Positions 10,973 through 20,935 are shown, numbered from the stretch's first letter. The stretch: DNA of 64,000 bases from Arsenophonus sp052174495 (GCA_052174495.1 JBQMRR010000044.1:62001-126000), one strand, 5' to 3'. The notes: generated from the sequence alone by a model not told the origin. Translations and numbers: made by a program.

Positions 10973-12405
10973 TATATTTATTTTTGTGTTATGAATTTCA
11001 AAGATGGTAGCATATCCTGCTTATGATTTTATCAAATATTTCAATAACAGAGAGACGATATGATATGAAAGCGCCTACCATACAGGGATCTGTAAATGAG
11101 ATATTATTCTGATTCTTTGCATGAACGCATCCCTAATGGTGTTAGGGCATAGATGATAGCTATCTGCTGTTGAATTGGAGCCTCAACGGCATCCTGCAAC
11201 AATATGCTCAATCATCTCTTATCAACGAATTCGTATGCCGTCGAGTATAACGATTATTTGCCGAAGCAAACTTAATATAGACAAGTATTGATGATGTTGA
11301 AATTTGAAGTGCCTAAGATCAGGAATTGCAGCGGAAATGGAATATTAGCTTAACAGCTTTATTGGCTGTCCTATCTGAAGTGTCTAAAAATCGGATAAGA
11401 TTTGCTACCATGACTTTGTTACCTGTAAGGAAGGAGATATTATCCACTGGTTATATTTATGAAGCCATGAGCTGCTTTTAAGCAAAAAGCACATGGGGTC
11501 TCTATTGCTAAGTACTATCAGCATACTGATACAGCAATGGCTTAAAGAGTGCAAGAAATGGTAGCTCTGTGATTTAAGCGATACTGTTATGTTTACTTCT
11601 TGACTGAAGGTATATACTGTTTTATTAGAAAAGCGGTTCTTTTTGGTTACTAGCAATTATTGGGATTACTATATGGACGTAAGGAGATCATTGTGATCGA
11701 AAATAGTTATTTATAATCAGAAGCAAATTGAGTCATGTTTCTTTAATGACCTGCGAGCATGTTCTTAATCGTATTTTCTATGATTAGTACGGTATGATGC
11801 TTGATTTTTTTTGGAATGTATATAGAAAGATATTCCCAGTGGCCAGCACTGACAAGGTTATTGGCTATATAAAACAGCATTGGTACTAAATTACTCTCAA
11901 AAGGTATCCAGCAGAAAGTTAAGGCTAAGCTCTTCTGTTCTGAGATGAGATTAGCAGAGAAATCCGTAATGTCACTAATAAAGTTTCATGATTTCTTAGA
12001 AAGGTTTTTATAGGTCTATACATCGCTTGTAGCGATGAAGAAGCCATAGAAGGAGTGAGAAAAGAGCTGCTGCATTCTACGACTTCCCATCAGTGCACTC
12101 TGTATGAGGGTTCAGTAAAAGATCCTAATTTCGTCAATAAGAATAAACTCAATCTAATTAAATCGAATTTTGTAATAGTAAGCCTACGAAGCTGATGTGT
12201 GAAGCACTGTAATTTAAGAAAGACAACCCTTTTAATGGCATCTAAGTTACTCTCGTTTTCTCCAAAAAATTGAAACTGGCTAATAGGATTAGTCCTGCTA
12301 ACTTTTATGGTAGTAATGAAATTCAATTTAAGAATGGAGATAGATTCATAAAGCATCAAAATGGAGCTTACCCTAACCGCCTACACTTAGATTTTCTAAT
12401 AACTT
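10973..12405 (+). mobile_element. IS256-family relic 2, inserted in IS481 relic b
   Basis: This full-length dead IS256-type element is on the plus strand. Remnants read KRYCYVYFLTEGIY (family RYVYFWVDGIY) near 11575, GRKEIIVIEN near 11675, and close to the end NEIQFKNGDRF (family KFKDGEQI). Its 3' terminal repeat cacttagattttctaataac lies at about 12385-12404. The flanking bases gaaagat and tcaagat fit a decayed 8 bp target duplication within IS481. Confidence 0.85.
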
Positions 12406-12480
12406 ATCAAGATTGGTTTAAAGTTAAACCTGAATTATTCAAAAACTATACTATCTTTCAAGATCTCTGGAAATTAATTC
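12406..12480 (+). mobile_element. IS481-family relic b, 3' tail
   Basis: The sequence gattggtttaaagttaaacc followed by an FKVKPELFKNY reading matches the C-terminal tail of IS481 transposases (a KKPELF motif) and the other copies at 4640-4690, 45310-45360 and 57640-57690. It is the rest of relic b beyond the inserted IS256. Confidence 0.65.
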
Positions 12481-13203
12481 CAGAGGAACTGGCACAATAT
12501 AATTTTTTGTTTTAATTTATAAAAATTATCATAACTATTCAATTACTAAAAAATAGTTTTGCAAAAATTCACTTTATATATTTTTATCTTAACTATTTAT
12601 TGCAAATAACGTTATCAGAGAAAATATGATATTGCAATCAGGTAGTATATATTCCCTAAATTAAGAATTTTTAACATTTCATTATCAGTAATAAAAAATT
12701 TATTTGATGAAAATCAAGATGAACAAATGCTTTTTTACTAGTTTAGATTATTGTGGATATTGAAAGAATTGATGTAAACTTATCTGAGTAGGTGATAAAT
12801 TGCCTGAGTTAATGATGCTATTAGTAATTAACTAAATACTATTGAATTAAAGTAAGTAACCAGATAATGGATATGAATCTAATAATGGAAGTATGCAATT
12901 TAATGGTTGATATAATTCAGGGAATAAATAGAGTTTCTCAGTAGCTGATTTACCTTTCATTTATTCTAAGAGTCACTCAATGATTATTTAGTCCAAATAT
13001 CTTTTTAAGCAGAAACAAGCTAAGAAAGCTAGAACCATATTTTTATCCTTATTTTTCTACAAAACGGACAATAAATTTAATATTTTCGGTTACTTCAACA
13101 AAAAAGCTTCTACCAAAAGGATCTTGATAATGCTTTAAATCCAAATTTATTGCGTATTATTTTCTAAACATTTTTGTAAAATTACCACAATAAGTCTTTC
13201 TTT
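12481..13203. other. Unassigned decayed spacer downstream of lpoB
   Basis: This is 723 bp of AT-rich DNA where enterics have the thiK-nagZ-ycfP block. On the minus strand, 13049-13156 stays open for 35 codons and ends in a stop (NLDLKHYQDPFGRSFF then VEVTENIKFIVRFVEK). Its codon pattern looks like the preserved end of a protein. I do not recognise it and it does not match what I know of ThiK, NagZ or YcfP. Nothing else is readable. Confidence 0.4.
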
Positions 13204-13773
13204 TTATTCAATGCGATTCGATCCTGACCAGAGGATCTCACCCGTTTGTGCTGCCATTAATTGCATTTTAATTTCACTTTGTTGTTGATTACCAGAAATC
13301 ACTGAATATAAGACATAATCAGCTTGCACATAACGTGCTAATCCAATGGATTTACTTCGCGTAACTAAACTATCTTCTTGGGATAAGCCCAGCGCTTTAC
13401 GTGCATTTACTACTACATCTTGCGGAACTAATTTAAATACATGTTGGTTATTAACTGCATCAATAATAGCATCGATTGATTGAATTGATATATTGGTATT
13501 ATTTTTGATTGAATCAATCAATAAAACCTTACCTGATTCAACCCCCTTCGCTTGCACCAATTGATTGGCTAAAGGAATAATTGCTGTTAACCAATTAATT
13601 GTTTTTATTTTTGGTAATTGCGGCACAGTATTATCTGGAGATGTTGATATTATTGATTGCTCGCTAGGTTCAGCGGGCTTAATTATAACAACGGGTACGT
13701 GTTTTTTACTTGTTATCGATGAGCAGCCAACTAATGTAAATATTACAACCATAAGTTGAAAAATACGTCTCAT
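13204..13773 (-). CDS. lpoB: LpoB, outer-membrane lipoprotein activator of PBP1b
   Basis: LpoB reaches through the periplasm and stimulates the bifunctional peptidoglycan synthase PBP1b. The 189-residue product (213 in E. coli) starts with a short lipoprotein signal ending in the lipobox LVGC, so acylated Cys17 is the mature N-terminus. A shortened proline- and serine-rich linker runs to about residue 55. The globular domain follows, with SGKVLLIDSIKNNTN, LGLSQEDSLVTRSKSIG, QADYVLYSVISGN and the C-terminal MQLMAAQTGEILWSG, all LpoB hallmarks. The start is preceded by aaggag at good spacing. It lies between hinT and a region that has lost thiK, nagZ and ycfP; enteric ycfL is also absent. The shorter linker may simply reflect genome reduction. 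Confidence 0.95.
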   Translation of the reverse strand: MRRIFQLMVVIFTLVGCSSITSKKHVPVVIIKPAEPSEQSIISTSPDNTVPQLPKIKTINWLTAIIPLANQLVQAKGVESGKVLLIDSIKNNTNISIQSIDAIIDAVNNQHVFKLVPQDVVVNARKALGLSQEDSLVTRSKSIGLARYVQADYVLYSVISGNQQQSEIKMQLMAAQTGEILWSGSNRIE

Positions 13774-13926
13774 TTACTCTTCTCCTTTATACCTCAAATT
13801 GAAAGGTAAACTGAATAATAAAAATCTGCGCTAAATACTAATTTAGATTATTTAATAAATAAATATTAAGCAAAAAATGATTTTTATTTTTTAATATCAA
13901 ATTTATGAATAGCAGTTTAAATTTAT

Positions 13927-14286
13927 CTATTCTTTATTTGTTGTTAGTAACGCCCCTAAAGGATGACCTCCCAATAAATGCATATGAATATAGAAAACTT
14001 CCTGACCAGAATGTTGGTTACAATTCATAATTAAACGGTAACCATCATCAGCAATGTTTTCTTGTTTTGCTATTTTTGCTGCGACTGTAATCATATGACC
14101 TAACGTTTGTTCATGCTCAGGTTTTGCGTCATTTATGGTTGGAATAAAAATATTAGGAATAATTAAAATATGGACGGGTGCTTGTGGTTCTTTATCTCTA
14201 AATGCTGTTACTAAATTGTCCTGATAAACAATATCAGCGGAAATTTCGCCTTGTATAATTTTACTAAAAATCGTTTCTGTTTCCAT
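13927..14286 (-). CDS. hinT: HinT, histidine-triad purine nucleoside phosphoramidase
   Basis: This HIT-superfamily hydrolase cleaves phosphoramidate bonds such as AMP-lysine and aminoacyl-AMP. Its 119 residues are the same length as E. coli HinT. Conserved blocks include ETIFSKIIQGEI, the HILIIPN strand, EHEQTLGHMI and GYRLIMNCN. The histidine triad is altered: family members read HIHMH, but here the sequence is YIHMH, so Tyr99 replaces the first histidine. His101, the nucleophile position, and His103 remain, and HLLGG follows. The gene lies 39 bp downstream of tatD on the same strand, where E. coli carries ptsG and fhuE in between. It is probably expressed, but its catalytic efficiency may be changed. 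Confidence 0.95.
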   Translation of the reverse strand: METETIFSKIIQGEISADIVYQDNLVTAFRDKEPQAPVHILIIPNIFIPTINDAKPEHEQTLGHMITVAAKIAKQENIADDGYRLIMNCNQHSGQEVFYIHMHLLGGHPLGALLTTNKE

Positions 14287-14325
14287 AATTTTATAAGTTA
14301 AATCTAATTTTAATATGCAAGTTAT

Positions 14326-15111
14326 TTAATTAACTTCAATGGTTAAATGAAAAAGATCGCAAAAATTCTGCGTGGTAACTTGCGCAATTTCTTCAAGATC
14401 GACACCTTTTACTTTAGCTAAAAATTGTGCAATATAGCTTAGATAAGCGGGTTGATTTTCTTGACCACGATGGGGAACAGGAGCTAGATAAGGAGCATCA
14501 GTTTCAATCAAAATACGATCCAAGGGTACTATACGTGCAGCCTGACGAATCTGTTCAGCATTTTGAAATGTCAGTATACCAGAAAATGAGATATAAAGCC
14601 CTAAATCTAATAATGTTTTAACCATCTGTTCATCTTCCGTAAAACAGTGTAAAACTCCACCGCAATCACCAATCTGCTCTTCTTTTAATATGGCTAAAGT
14701 GTCTTGCCGAGCTTCTCGGGTATGAATAATAATAGGTTTATTTAATTGACAACCTATACGAATATGTTGGCGAAAAGATGTTTTTTGTAATTTAACATTC
14801 TCAATTTGGTAATGAGAATCTAAACCAGTTTCACCTAATGCAATAACTTCGCTGCCTGAGGCTAAGTATAGAAGTTCATCAAAATCGTAACTTTCATTAA
14901 GGTTAAGCGGATGAACACCACATGAAAAGGCTACATTTTTGCGTAGACCAATCTGCTTTTTTATACTAAAAAAGTCTGATAGCGCTGTTGCAACAGCCAG
15001 CATATATTTTACCTCATTATTCGCCGCTTTTGCGATAACATCATCGATATCTTTATGTTTATTCTTATAATCTAAACAATTAAGATGACAGTGTGAATCA
15101 ATTAAAAACAT
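14326..15111 (-). CDS. ycfH: TatD-family metal-dependent deoxyribonuclease (YcfH)
   Basis: This TIM-barrel amidohydrolase is related to TatD 3'-5' exonuclease; the enteric YcfH protein is also active on DNA. It has 261 residues against 265 in E. coli. Metal ligands are all visible: His7 and His9 in DSHCHLN, Glu94 in GETGLD, His130 in IIIHTREA, His155 in LHCFT and Asp205 in IETDAPYLAP. It follows holB after 11 bp on the same strand and belongs to the pabC-mltG-tmk-holB-ycfH run conserved in enterics. The exact substrate in vivo is not established from sequence. Confidence 0.95.
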   Translation of the reverse strand: MFLIDSHCHLNCLDYKNKHKDIDDVIAKAANNEVKYMLAVATALSDFFSIKKQIGLRKNVAFSCGVHPLNLNESYDFDELLYLASGSEVIALGETGLDSHYQIENVKLQKTSFRQHIRIGCQLNKPIIIHTREARQDTLAILKEEQIGDCGGVLHCFTEDEQMVKTLLDLGLYISFSGILTFQNAEQIRQAARIVPLDRILIETDAPYLAPVPHRGQENQPAYLSYIAQFLAKVKGVDLEEIAQVTTQNFCDLFHLTIEVN

Positions 15112-15122
15112 AATAAACTCTT

Positions 15123-16112
15123 TTAATTATTGTAATTAAGTACGTTTTGCCATTTAATTAACTGAGATGTCAATCGTAATTCCTGATTCAGCCCCATGAC
15201 TGACATTAATTGATAACGGCAATTTTTCCATTCAGTAGCGCTTTTTAATATGCTATCAACAGAGTTGATAGCGGCTAATTTAGTAATTAATGATAGTTGA
15301 TCCTGATTAATACAATAACTACCTGCTTGCTGTTGATATTTTACAGCATCCAGCAATAGGCTTATTAGCCAGCTAATCCGATAGGCAGCGTCTGGTTGAT
15401 CCAATTCAGGTAACCAACTTAAAATTGTCTTGGTTGATAAATATTGCATTAATGATTGGCAAAATTGCTTTCTTTTTAGCCAATTATCTGACTTTAATAG
15501 TGTTAAAGCGGCAAGAGGGGCCCCCGCATTCAATTTTATTGCTGTTTTAATATCAACTAATGCTAGCGATATTTTTTGTTTTTGTAACCAAGAAATTACG
15601 TTCTTTTCCTCTGGCACTGAAAGGTAATAATAAAAACATCTACTACGTAACGTAGCTAGCAATGCAGCTGGATCGCAGCATTCTAAAAAAAAATAGGTAT
15701 TGTCTGTTGGTTCTTCTAAAATCTTTAGTAAAGCGTTGCTAGCCGCTTCTGTTAGTGCTTCAACTTCAGAAAACCAAATAACTTTCGGCCAACTTTGCTG
15801 TGTATGATTAACTAAAATCTCAGTTAAGCAACGAATATTTTCAATACGTATTGTATTTTTACCCTTCTCAGCGCTAATTTTATGCCAGTCTGGATGTGTT
15901 CCAGCTATCATCAGCTGACAGCTACGACAAACCCCACAACTTTTTATATCTACTGGCTGTTGACACATTAGCCAACGGCTAATAGCATAAATAAGTGAAT
16001 CACTTCCCATTCCAATATTGGCATGCAATAGTAATGCATGGTGTCCTTGATTCTTCTGATGAAGAGCAATTATCTGTCTATATGCATAATTTAACCATGG
16101 ATACCAGTTCAT
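15123..16112 (-). CDS. holB: HolB, DNA polymerase III delta' subunit
   Basis: The delta' subunit is the stator of the clamp loader that places the beta sliding clamp on primed DNA. Its 329 residues compare with 334 in E. coli. The zinc module is intact: Cys50, Cys59, Cys62 and Cys65 in the CGVCRSC region. The P-loop is degenerate (ANIGMGSDS), as expected because delta' does not bind ATP, and NALLKILEEP and LRSRC are the sensor-region signatures. The C-terminal collar domain ends ELRLTSQLIKWQ. It starts one base after the tmk stop, so the two are translationally linked. It looks fully functional. Confidence 0.97.
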   Translation of the reverse strand: MNWYPWLNYAYRQIIALHQKNQGHHALLLHANIGMGSDSLIYAISRWLMCQQPVDIKSCGVCRSCQLMIAGTHPDWHKISAEKGKNTIRIENIRCLTEILVNHTQQSWPKVIWFSEVEALTEAASNALLKILEEPTDNTYFFLECCDPAALLATLRSRCFYYYLSVPEEKNVISWLQKQKISLALVDIKTAIKLNAGAPLAALTLLKSDNWLKRKQFCQSLMQYLSTKTILSWLPELDQPDAAYRISWLISLLLDAVKYQQQAGSYCINQDQLSLITKLAAINSVDSILKSATEWKNCRYQLMSVMGLNQELRLTSQLIKWQNVLNYNN

Positions 16113-16113
16113 T

Positions 16114-16749
16114 CTACTTGCCTTTAGCTGCTAACCAATTTGATAATGTTTGGCAAATGATTTTTTGCATCTCTTTTAGAGATTGGTTGGCATCAATTGT
16201 GATAATTGTGTCATCTTCTGTTGCTAATTCAAGATAGCGCTGGCGAGTTCGTTTAAAAAAATCCAATGACTCTTTTTCAATCCGATCTAGTTTACTACGA
16301 TCACGTGCTCGCTGCAAGCCAAGACTAGGTTCTATATCAAGATATAGTGTTAGATCAGGTCGAAAATCATCTAATATAGTATTGCGTAATACTTGCATTA
16401 ATTCAGCGGAAAGGCCACGTCCTCCGCCTTGATATGCTTGCGATGAGAGATCATGTCGATCACCAATGACCCATCTTCCCTTTGCAATAGCGGGTTTGAT
16501 AACATTTTCAATTAATTGAATACGGGCAGCATAAAGCATTAATAATTCTGCTTTATCGGTGATTTTTTCCTCGGAAATACCATTCTTAATTAATTGACGC
16601 AATTTTTCTGCTAATGGGGTTCCGCCTGGTTCACGGGTGAAATCAATCTCAGTTATTCCTACTTTAGTGAGTGTTTCTGCAATTGTTTTTATTGCAGTAG
16701 TTTTTCCTGCACCTTCAAGACCTTCAATAACTATATAACAACTTTTCAT
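16114..16749 (-). CDS. tmk: Tmk, thymidylate kinase
   Basis: Thymidylate kinase phosphorylates dTMP to dTDP, an essential step of dTTP synthesis. It has 211 residues against 213 in E. coli. The P-loop GLEGAGKTT is at residues 10-18, the DR(H/Y) motif at 97-99 in GDRHDLSSQAYQGGGRG, and the LID region reads RARDRSKLDRIE, the arrangement of enteric type II enzymes. The start overlaps the mltG stop by four bases (ATGA), and the stop is one base before holB, so mltG-tmk-holB-ycfH is a tight operon. No anomalies were seen. Confidence 0.97.
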   Translation of the reverse strand: MKSCYIVIEGLEGAGKTTAIKTIAETLTKVGITEIDFTREPGGTPLAEKLRQLIKNGISEEKITDKAELLMLYAARIQLIENVIKPAIAKGRWVIGDRHDLSSQAYQGGGRGLSAELMQVLRNTILDDFRPDLTLYLDIEPSLGLQRARDRSKLDRIEKESLDFFKRTRQRYLELATEDDTIITIDANQSLKEMQKIICQTLSNWLAAKGK

Positions 16750-17756
16750 TCATTTTTATCTTTTATCTGACGATAGTTTTTAACTGCCTGATTATGATCA
16801 TTAAAATTGGTAGTAAAAGTATGCCCACCATTACCTGTTGCAACAAAATAAAAATAGTTAGTTTTATCAGGATGAGCCGCGGCTTTAATTGAAGCTCTAC
16901 TAGGCATAGCAATTGGGGAAGGTGGCAAACCAACAATCAAATAAGTGTTATAAGGGCTTAGCTTATCTATATCATTACGATATAGAATACCACGGTATTT
17001 ATCACCTAAACCATATATAACAGTAGGATCTGTTTGCAACCGCATTTTTTTCTTTAATCGATTAATAAATACTGATGCTACTTTAGGTCTCTCTATATCA
17101 ATGGCAGTTTCTTTTTCAATAATTGAAGCCATAATTAACATTTCATATGGTGTTTTATATGGTAAATTTGATGCCCGTTCTTCCCATTCATATTTAAGAG
17201 TCGTTATCATTCTCTGATGAGCACGTTTTAATATGTCAATATCTCTTACTTTTGCTGTATAATAGTAAGTATCTGGATAAAACCATCCTTCTAGTGATTG
17301 ACCACAAGGTAACCCTATTTGCTGTGCTAGTTTATCGGTAGTTTGCCTTAAATAAGGTGCTTTATATAATACTTTTTTCCAATCTTCGAAACGAGAGCCT
17401 TCAATAAACAGTAAGCTAAATTGTGCTTCTTTACCAGTAAAAAACATTTTTAACATTGCCCTCAATGTTATACCAGGATTTAATCGATATGTACCTATCT
17501 TAAATTGCGCTAATGATGGTTCTAATCTCAGTAACCATTGAAATTTATTAGGCGATTTTATTATTTCCTGCTCTGTTAACAATGATTCTAATTCTGCTCG
17601 CCCTGTTCCTGCAGGTAAAGTAAAAATCGTTGTTTCATGAATATTAATAGTCGTATCAGCGTAATTTTGTATTTGACAGTAAAATATATAGATAATACAA
17701 GCACTTAATATTAATAAAAAAATAATTAACCATAATATGCGTCTTGCATACTTCAT
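16746..17756 (-). CDS. mltG: MltG, endolytic murein transglycosylase
   Basis: MltG (YceG) cuts nascent glycan strands at the inner membrane and is thought to terminate glycan elongation. It has 336 residues against 340 in E. coli. A single N-terminal membrane helix spans about residues 7-27. The LysM-like segment is near 40-110, and the YceG catalytic core has the signature MASIIEKETA with catalytic Glu214, followed by VASVFINRL, LQTDPTVIYG and the C-terminal PIAMPSRASIKAAAHP. It lies between pabC (45 bp) and tmk (4 bp overlap). It appears intact. Confidence 0.97.
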   Translation of the reverse strand: MKYARRILWLIIFLLILSACIIYIFYCQIQNYADTTINIHETTIFTLPAGTGRAELESLLTEQEIIKSPNKFQWLLRLEPSLAQFKIGTYRLNPGITLRAMLKMFFTGKEAQFSLLFIEGSRFEDWKKVLYKAPYLRQTTDKLAQQIGLPCGQSLEGWFYPDTYYYTAKVRDIDILKRAHQRMITTLKYEWEERASNLPYKTPYEMLIMASIIEKETAIDIERPKVASVFINRLKKKMRLQTDPTVIYGLGDKYRGILYRNDIDKLSPYNTYLIVGLPPSPIAMPSRASIKAAAHPDKTNYFYFVATGNGGHTFTTNFNDHNQAVKNYRQIKDKNE

Positions 17757-17801
17757 TTAATACTGATATTCCTAATATTTACTATAAAAATTAATTTAAT
17801 A

Positions 17802-18638
17802 TTAATTTAACCTAAAACAATATGGTAAAAGAAAATTGAATAATTCACGTGAATAATAATGCAATATGGATTGCTTTGACTGAGTTAAAATACGATTAAT
17901 TGATAATATAGGCATTAAAGAATTAGTAATGATCACCTCATCGCTATACGCTAATATGTTAAGATTAGCGCTGATATAAAAAAGTTCATAATCAGTATTA
18001 AATAAACTCGCAATAACCTGTTTGCGCATTACACCTTCAACACCAGCATGATTTAGATTTGGTGTATAAATTTCTTTTCCTTTACGTAAAAAAATATTCC
18101 CTGCACAGCATCCAATCAATATGCCATTAGTATCCGTCACAATAGCTTCATCAACATTCAATAATTTAATTTGCTGTTTTATCAATATTTGCTCTAAGCG
18201 ATTTAAATGTTTAATGCCAGCCAAATAACAGTTGTTATTTACAGGTATCTTACTTATTATTAAATCAATACCTGTTTGCTGTTGTTTTAAATAAATAACT
18301 GGATAATCAGTTAATAAAATAATAACAGTTGCTTTGTTGAGGCCATCTATATTATACCCTTGTCCACCTTCGCCTCGACTAATAATAACTTTAATAACCG
18401 CTAAATCTTTTTTATTAAATTGCGCTATCTGATTTACATCAGTAGCCAATTTTTCCCAATCTGGGGTAGGTAAAAGTAATTGTTTAACCCCTTTTTGTAA
18501 GCGAGAAATATGATGGCACAATAAGGCTGGCTGATGTCCAACCACACGAATTGTTGTAAAACAGCCATCACCAAATTGAACAGCTCTATCCATTACAGAA
18601 ATATTAGCTCGATGTTCACCATTAATCCAACATATCAT
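17802..18638 (-). CDS. pabC: PabC, 4-amino-4-deoxychorismate lyase
   Basis: This PLP enzyme releases p-aminobenzoate and pyruvate from aminodeoxychorismate in folate synthesis. It has 278 residues against 269 in E. coli. Fold type IV landmarks are DRAVQFGDGCFTT near 17-29, the PLP lysine Lys143 in AGIKHLNRLEQ, and the cofactor-binding DEAIVTDTNG, CCAGNIF and DEVIITNSLMPI. In enterics it directly follows fabF; here the fabF position is occupied by an IS256 relic and a fabF pseudogene, so pabC has probably lost read-through from the fab operon and needs another promoter. The coding frame itself is undamaged. Confidence 0.95.
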   Translation of the reverse strand: MICWINGEHRANISVMDRAVQFGDGCFTTIRVVGHQPALLCHHISRLQKGVKQLLLPTPDWEKLATDVNQIAQFNKKDLAVIKVIISRGEGGQGYNIDGLNKATVIILLTDYPVIYLKQQQTGIDLIISKIPVNNNCYLAGIKHLNRLEQILIKQQIKLLNVDEAIVTDTNGILIGCCAGNIFLRKGKEIYTPNLNHAGVEGVMRKQVIASLFNTDYELFYISANLNILAYSDEVIITNSLMPILSINRILTQSKQSILHYYSRELFNFLLPYCFRLN

Positions 18639-18739
18639 AGTATTAACTTTTTATTCAAATTGAATACCTACAATTTATTTCAAAAGTTTATTGGAAATTC
18701 ACTACTTTTATCAATAAAAACCTCATCTTAAAATTATTT

Positions 18740-20104
18740 TCATTTATTTTATATTGGGTTTTAGAAATGAGATGATATCTTACTGATTAATTTCGTGAAT
18801 TATTTCAACAATATAGCTATGATGTTCCATAAAAAGTCTATCTAGATTTAATCTGCTAAATCAGATATTACCATAATGTATTTCATAAATTATCCATAAT
18901 TCTACTAGGAAGCTGATAGCACCTCTGTTGAGAGGTAGCTCAAAACTATGATGCTATAACAAGATACTCAACACCGATTCATCAACAAGGTCTTATGCCG
19001 TCGATCGTAATTGTTATTTGCCATAATGGACAATATAAACTGCTATTGGCGATATTAAGATTAAAGTTTTCTAATATTAGGAAATCATAGCGGAAACAAT
19101 ACTCTTCAATAGGTTGTTTCATCACATTATCTAAAACGTACAAAATTACCGAAGAGTTGCTCTCATGGCTGGGTAGCTGTTAAGGATATCATCCACCTCT
19201 GATTTTTACGAAGCTCTAGAGAGAATCCTGGTAAAAAGCACATGTTCTTTCTGGAAGCACCTATTAACAGACTAAAACAAAAATGGCTTAAAGAACGTAA
19301 GCAATGAGTGCCTGCGTGATTTAAGCAATACACGCTACTTTTATTTATATTGGCTAAAAGCATAATGCGTTCTGTATCAGGTAAGCTGATACCCTTTGCT
19401 TTCGCTAATTATCGATGGCACTGTATGAGGGTAGGAGCTCGTTTCGATCGAAGATGGTTATCAAGAGTCAGCAGCGGACTGGGTTTAATTTCTAATAGCT
19501 ATCTGACAGATAGCTTAATCATATCTCTCAAGATTGGTACGAGAAACGGTCCCCTTAGTTTTGAATACAATGATAAAAAATATTTCCAGGAGCATAGCAC
19601 CAATGTTTTGGGTGCATAAATAGCTTATGTGCTGATTCCATTCCCAAAAAGTATTCAAGCGAAAATTAAGGTTAAGCTACAGGAAGTCTCTTTAACCAGA
19701 GAGCTGTAATGCCTTTGATAAAGCCCTTGATGTCTTATTGGAAAGGTTTTTATAGAAGTATTCTGCAGCTATGAAGATGTTGAAAAATCAAGAAGAATTA
19801 CTAGCAGTCTACGACTTCTTATGAGCGCACTGGACATCATAAGAACGCCGAATCTGATTAAAAACGACTTTTGCAATAATAAAGCTATGAAGCTGACGCA
19901 TAAAAGCGTTGTGCTTTTGAAAACAATCATTTAATGGTATTGAAGCTAAGTTTTTGTCTTCTCAGAAAAGCTAGAACCTTCTAAGTGGATTTTATTTGTT
20001 GACCGATTTGATGTAAACAAGGTTTAATTTAAGGATGGAGAGCAGATTTACGAAGGATTAAAGTGGAGCGTATCTTGCTCCATATATCAGATTTACTAAT
20101 AATT
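18740..20104 (+). mobile_element. IS256-family relic 3, inserted in fabF
   Basis: This near full-length dead IS256-type copy is on the strand opposite to fabF. The left part aligns with the complement of other copies (atttcaacaatatagctatg near 18800). The C-terminal part contains the readable ends seen in relics 2 and 6 (tttaaggatggagagcag near 20030). The 3' terminal repeat atcagatttactaataattc is at about 20084-20104. The fabF relic starts immediately beyond it. The left boundary is approximate. Confidence 0.8.
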
Positions 20105-20935
20105 CTTCTATCTATATTCATTATGTCTATCGATCAAGTTATCTTTGTGTTTATTCTATGGGCGAATTAGGGGGTTATCCATAGTTCTCTATAAGTATTG
20201 AATTTATCAGCATGCATACTTTTAGTTATTAACTATTCAATGCAGTTGCATCCAGCGTTATTAGCTTACTTGCTCAGTTTATTATTACAATTTTTATGAG
20301 GCTTTGAGGGAGTTAAAATCCAGTAATACCTAAAAAGGTGTACTTGCTTTCTACCCCCTCAGCTAGCATGATATTTATGTAGCATAAGGAATAATATGTG
20401 CTGCATGAGCAATGGTATACTTCTCTAAAGTATAAGCAGTATTAATGGAAATAACTAGATTTTAAAACTATAGATAATACATAAGTGCTAAACTATCATA
20501 TTGATGATAGTTGAATGAACAAAAAAGGACTTATCTGACACTTAACCATTACTCAGTAATGCATCACAGTTTTTTTAGATTAAGCCTAATCTGTTAATGC
20601 TAGAAATAAATTATTGTGCAACACAATCTATATTTTTTCTGTAATTTATGCCTTAATCTTTAATAGCTTATTTACCAAAAGCAAGCTATTTTGGATAAAA
20701 ATTCATCTTACGATATTGTTTTTAACAGAAATACGATAATAATCATGATTAAAGTTTTTAATTGAATTAGTGAATTTATTTATATAGTTTTCAGTATTTA
20801 AATCAGTATTAAAATGCTTAACAAGGCTGATCCGATTCTATCAAGAACACATCTAATATTTTAAGTTGATTGAACTTAAAATGTTCACAGGAAATAATAT
20901 TTAAGTCCAATTATAATTACTCGACGTCTAGACAT
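20105..20935 (-). pseudogene. fabF: fabF pseudogene (beta-ketoacyl-ACP synthase II), interrupted by IS256
   Basis: This is the N-terminal two thirds of FabF, dead. The start at 20933-20935 still has a ribosome site (gagga) and reads MSRRRVIIIGL, matching MSKRRVVVTGL. Further readable blocks in order are HFNTD, then NKFTNSIKNFNHD (FabF KFAGLVKDFNCED), then ISPFFVHSTIINMIV near 20495-20540 (ISPFFVPSTIVNMVA), then MLAEGVESKYTFLGITGF near 20340-20390 (MVAGGAEKASTPLGVGGF). Several frameshifts and stops separate them. The 3' third is not recognisable beyond the IS256 relic at 18740-20104. Position and strand (acpP-fabF-pabC) are ancestral. KAS II normally elongates C16:1 to C18:1. Confidence 0.92.

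Noticed and set aside
12270..12515. 81-codon plus-strand open frame
   Set aside because: It joins the end of an IS256 relic to the tail of an IS481 relic by chance. Each half matches its own IS family.
20104..20160. Possible IS481 terminus next to IS256 relic 3
   Set aside because: The likeness to the 44417 terminus was loose, and reading the complement as eroded FabF explains the sequence better.
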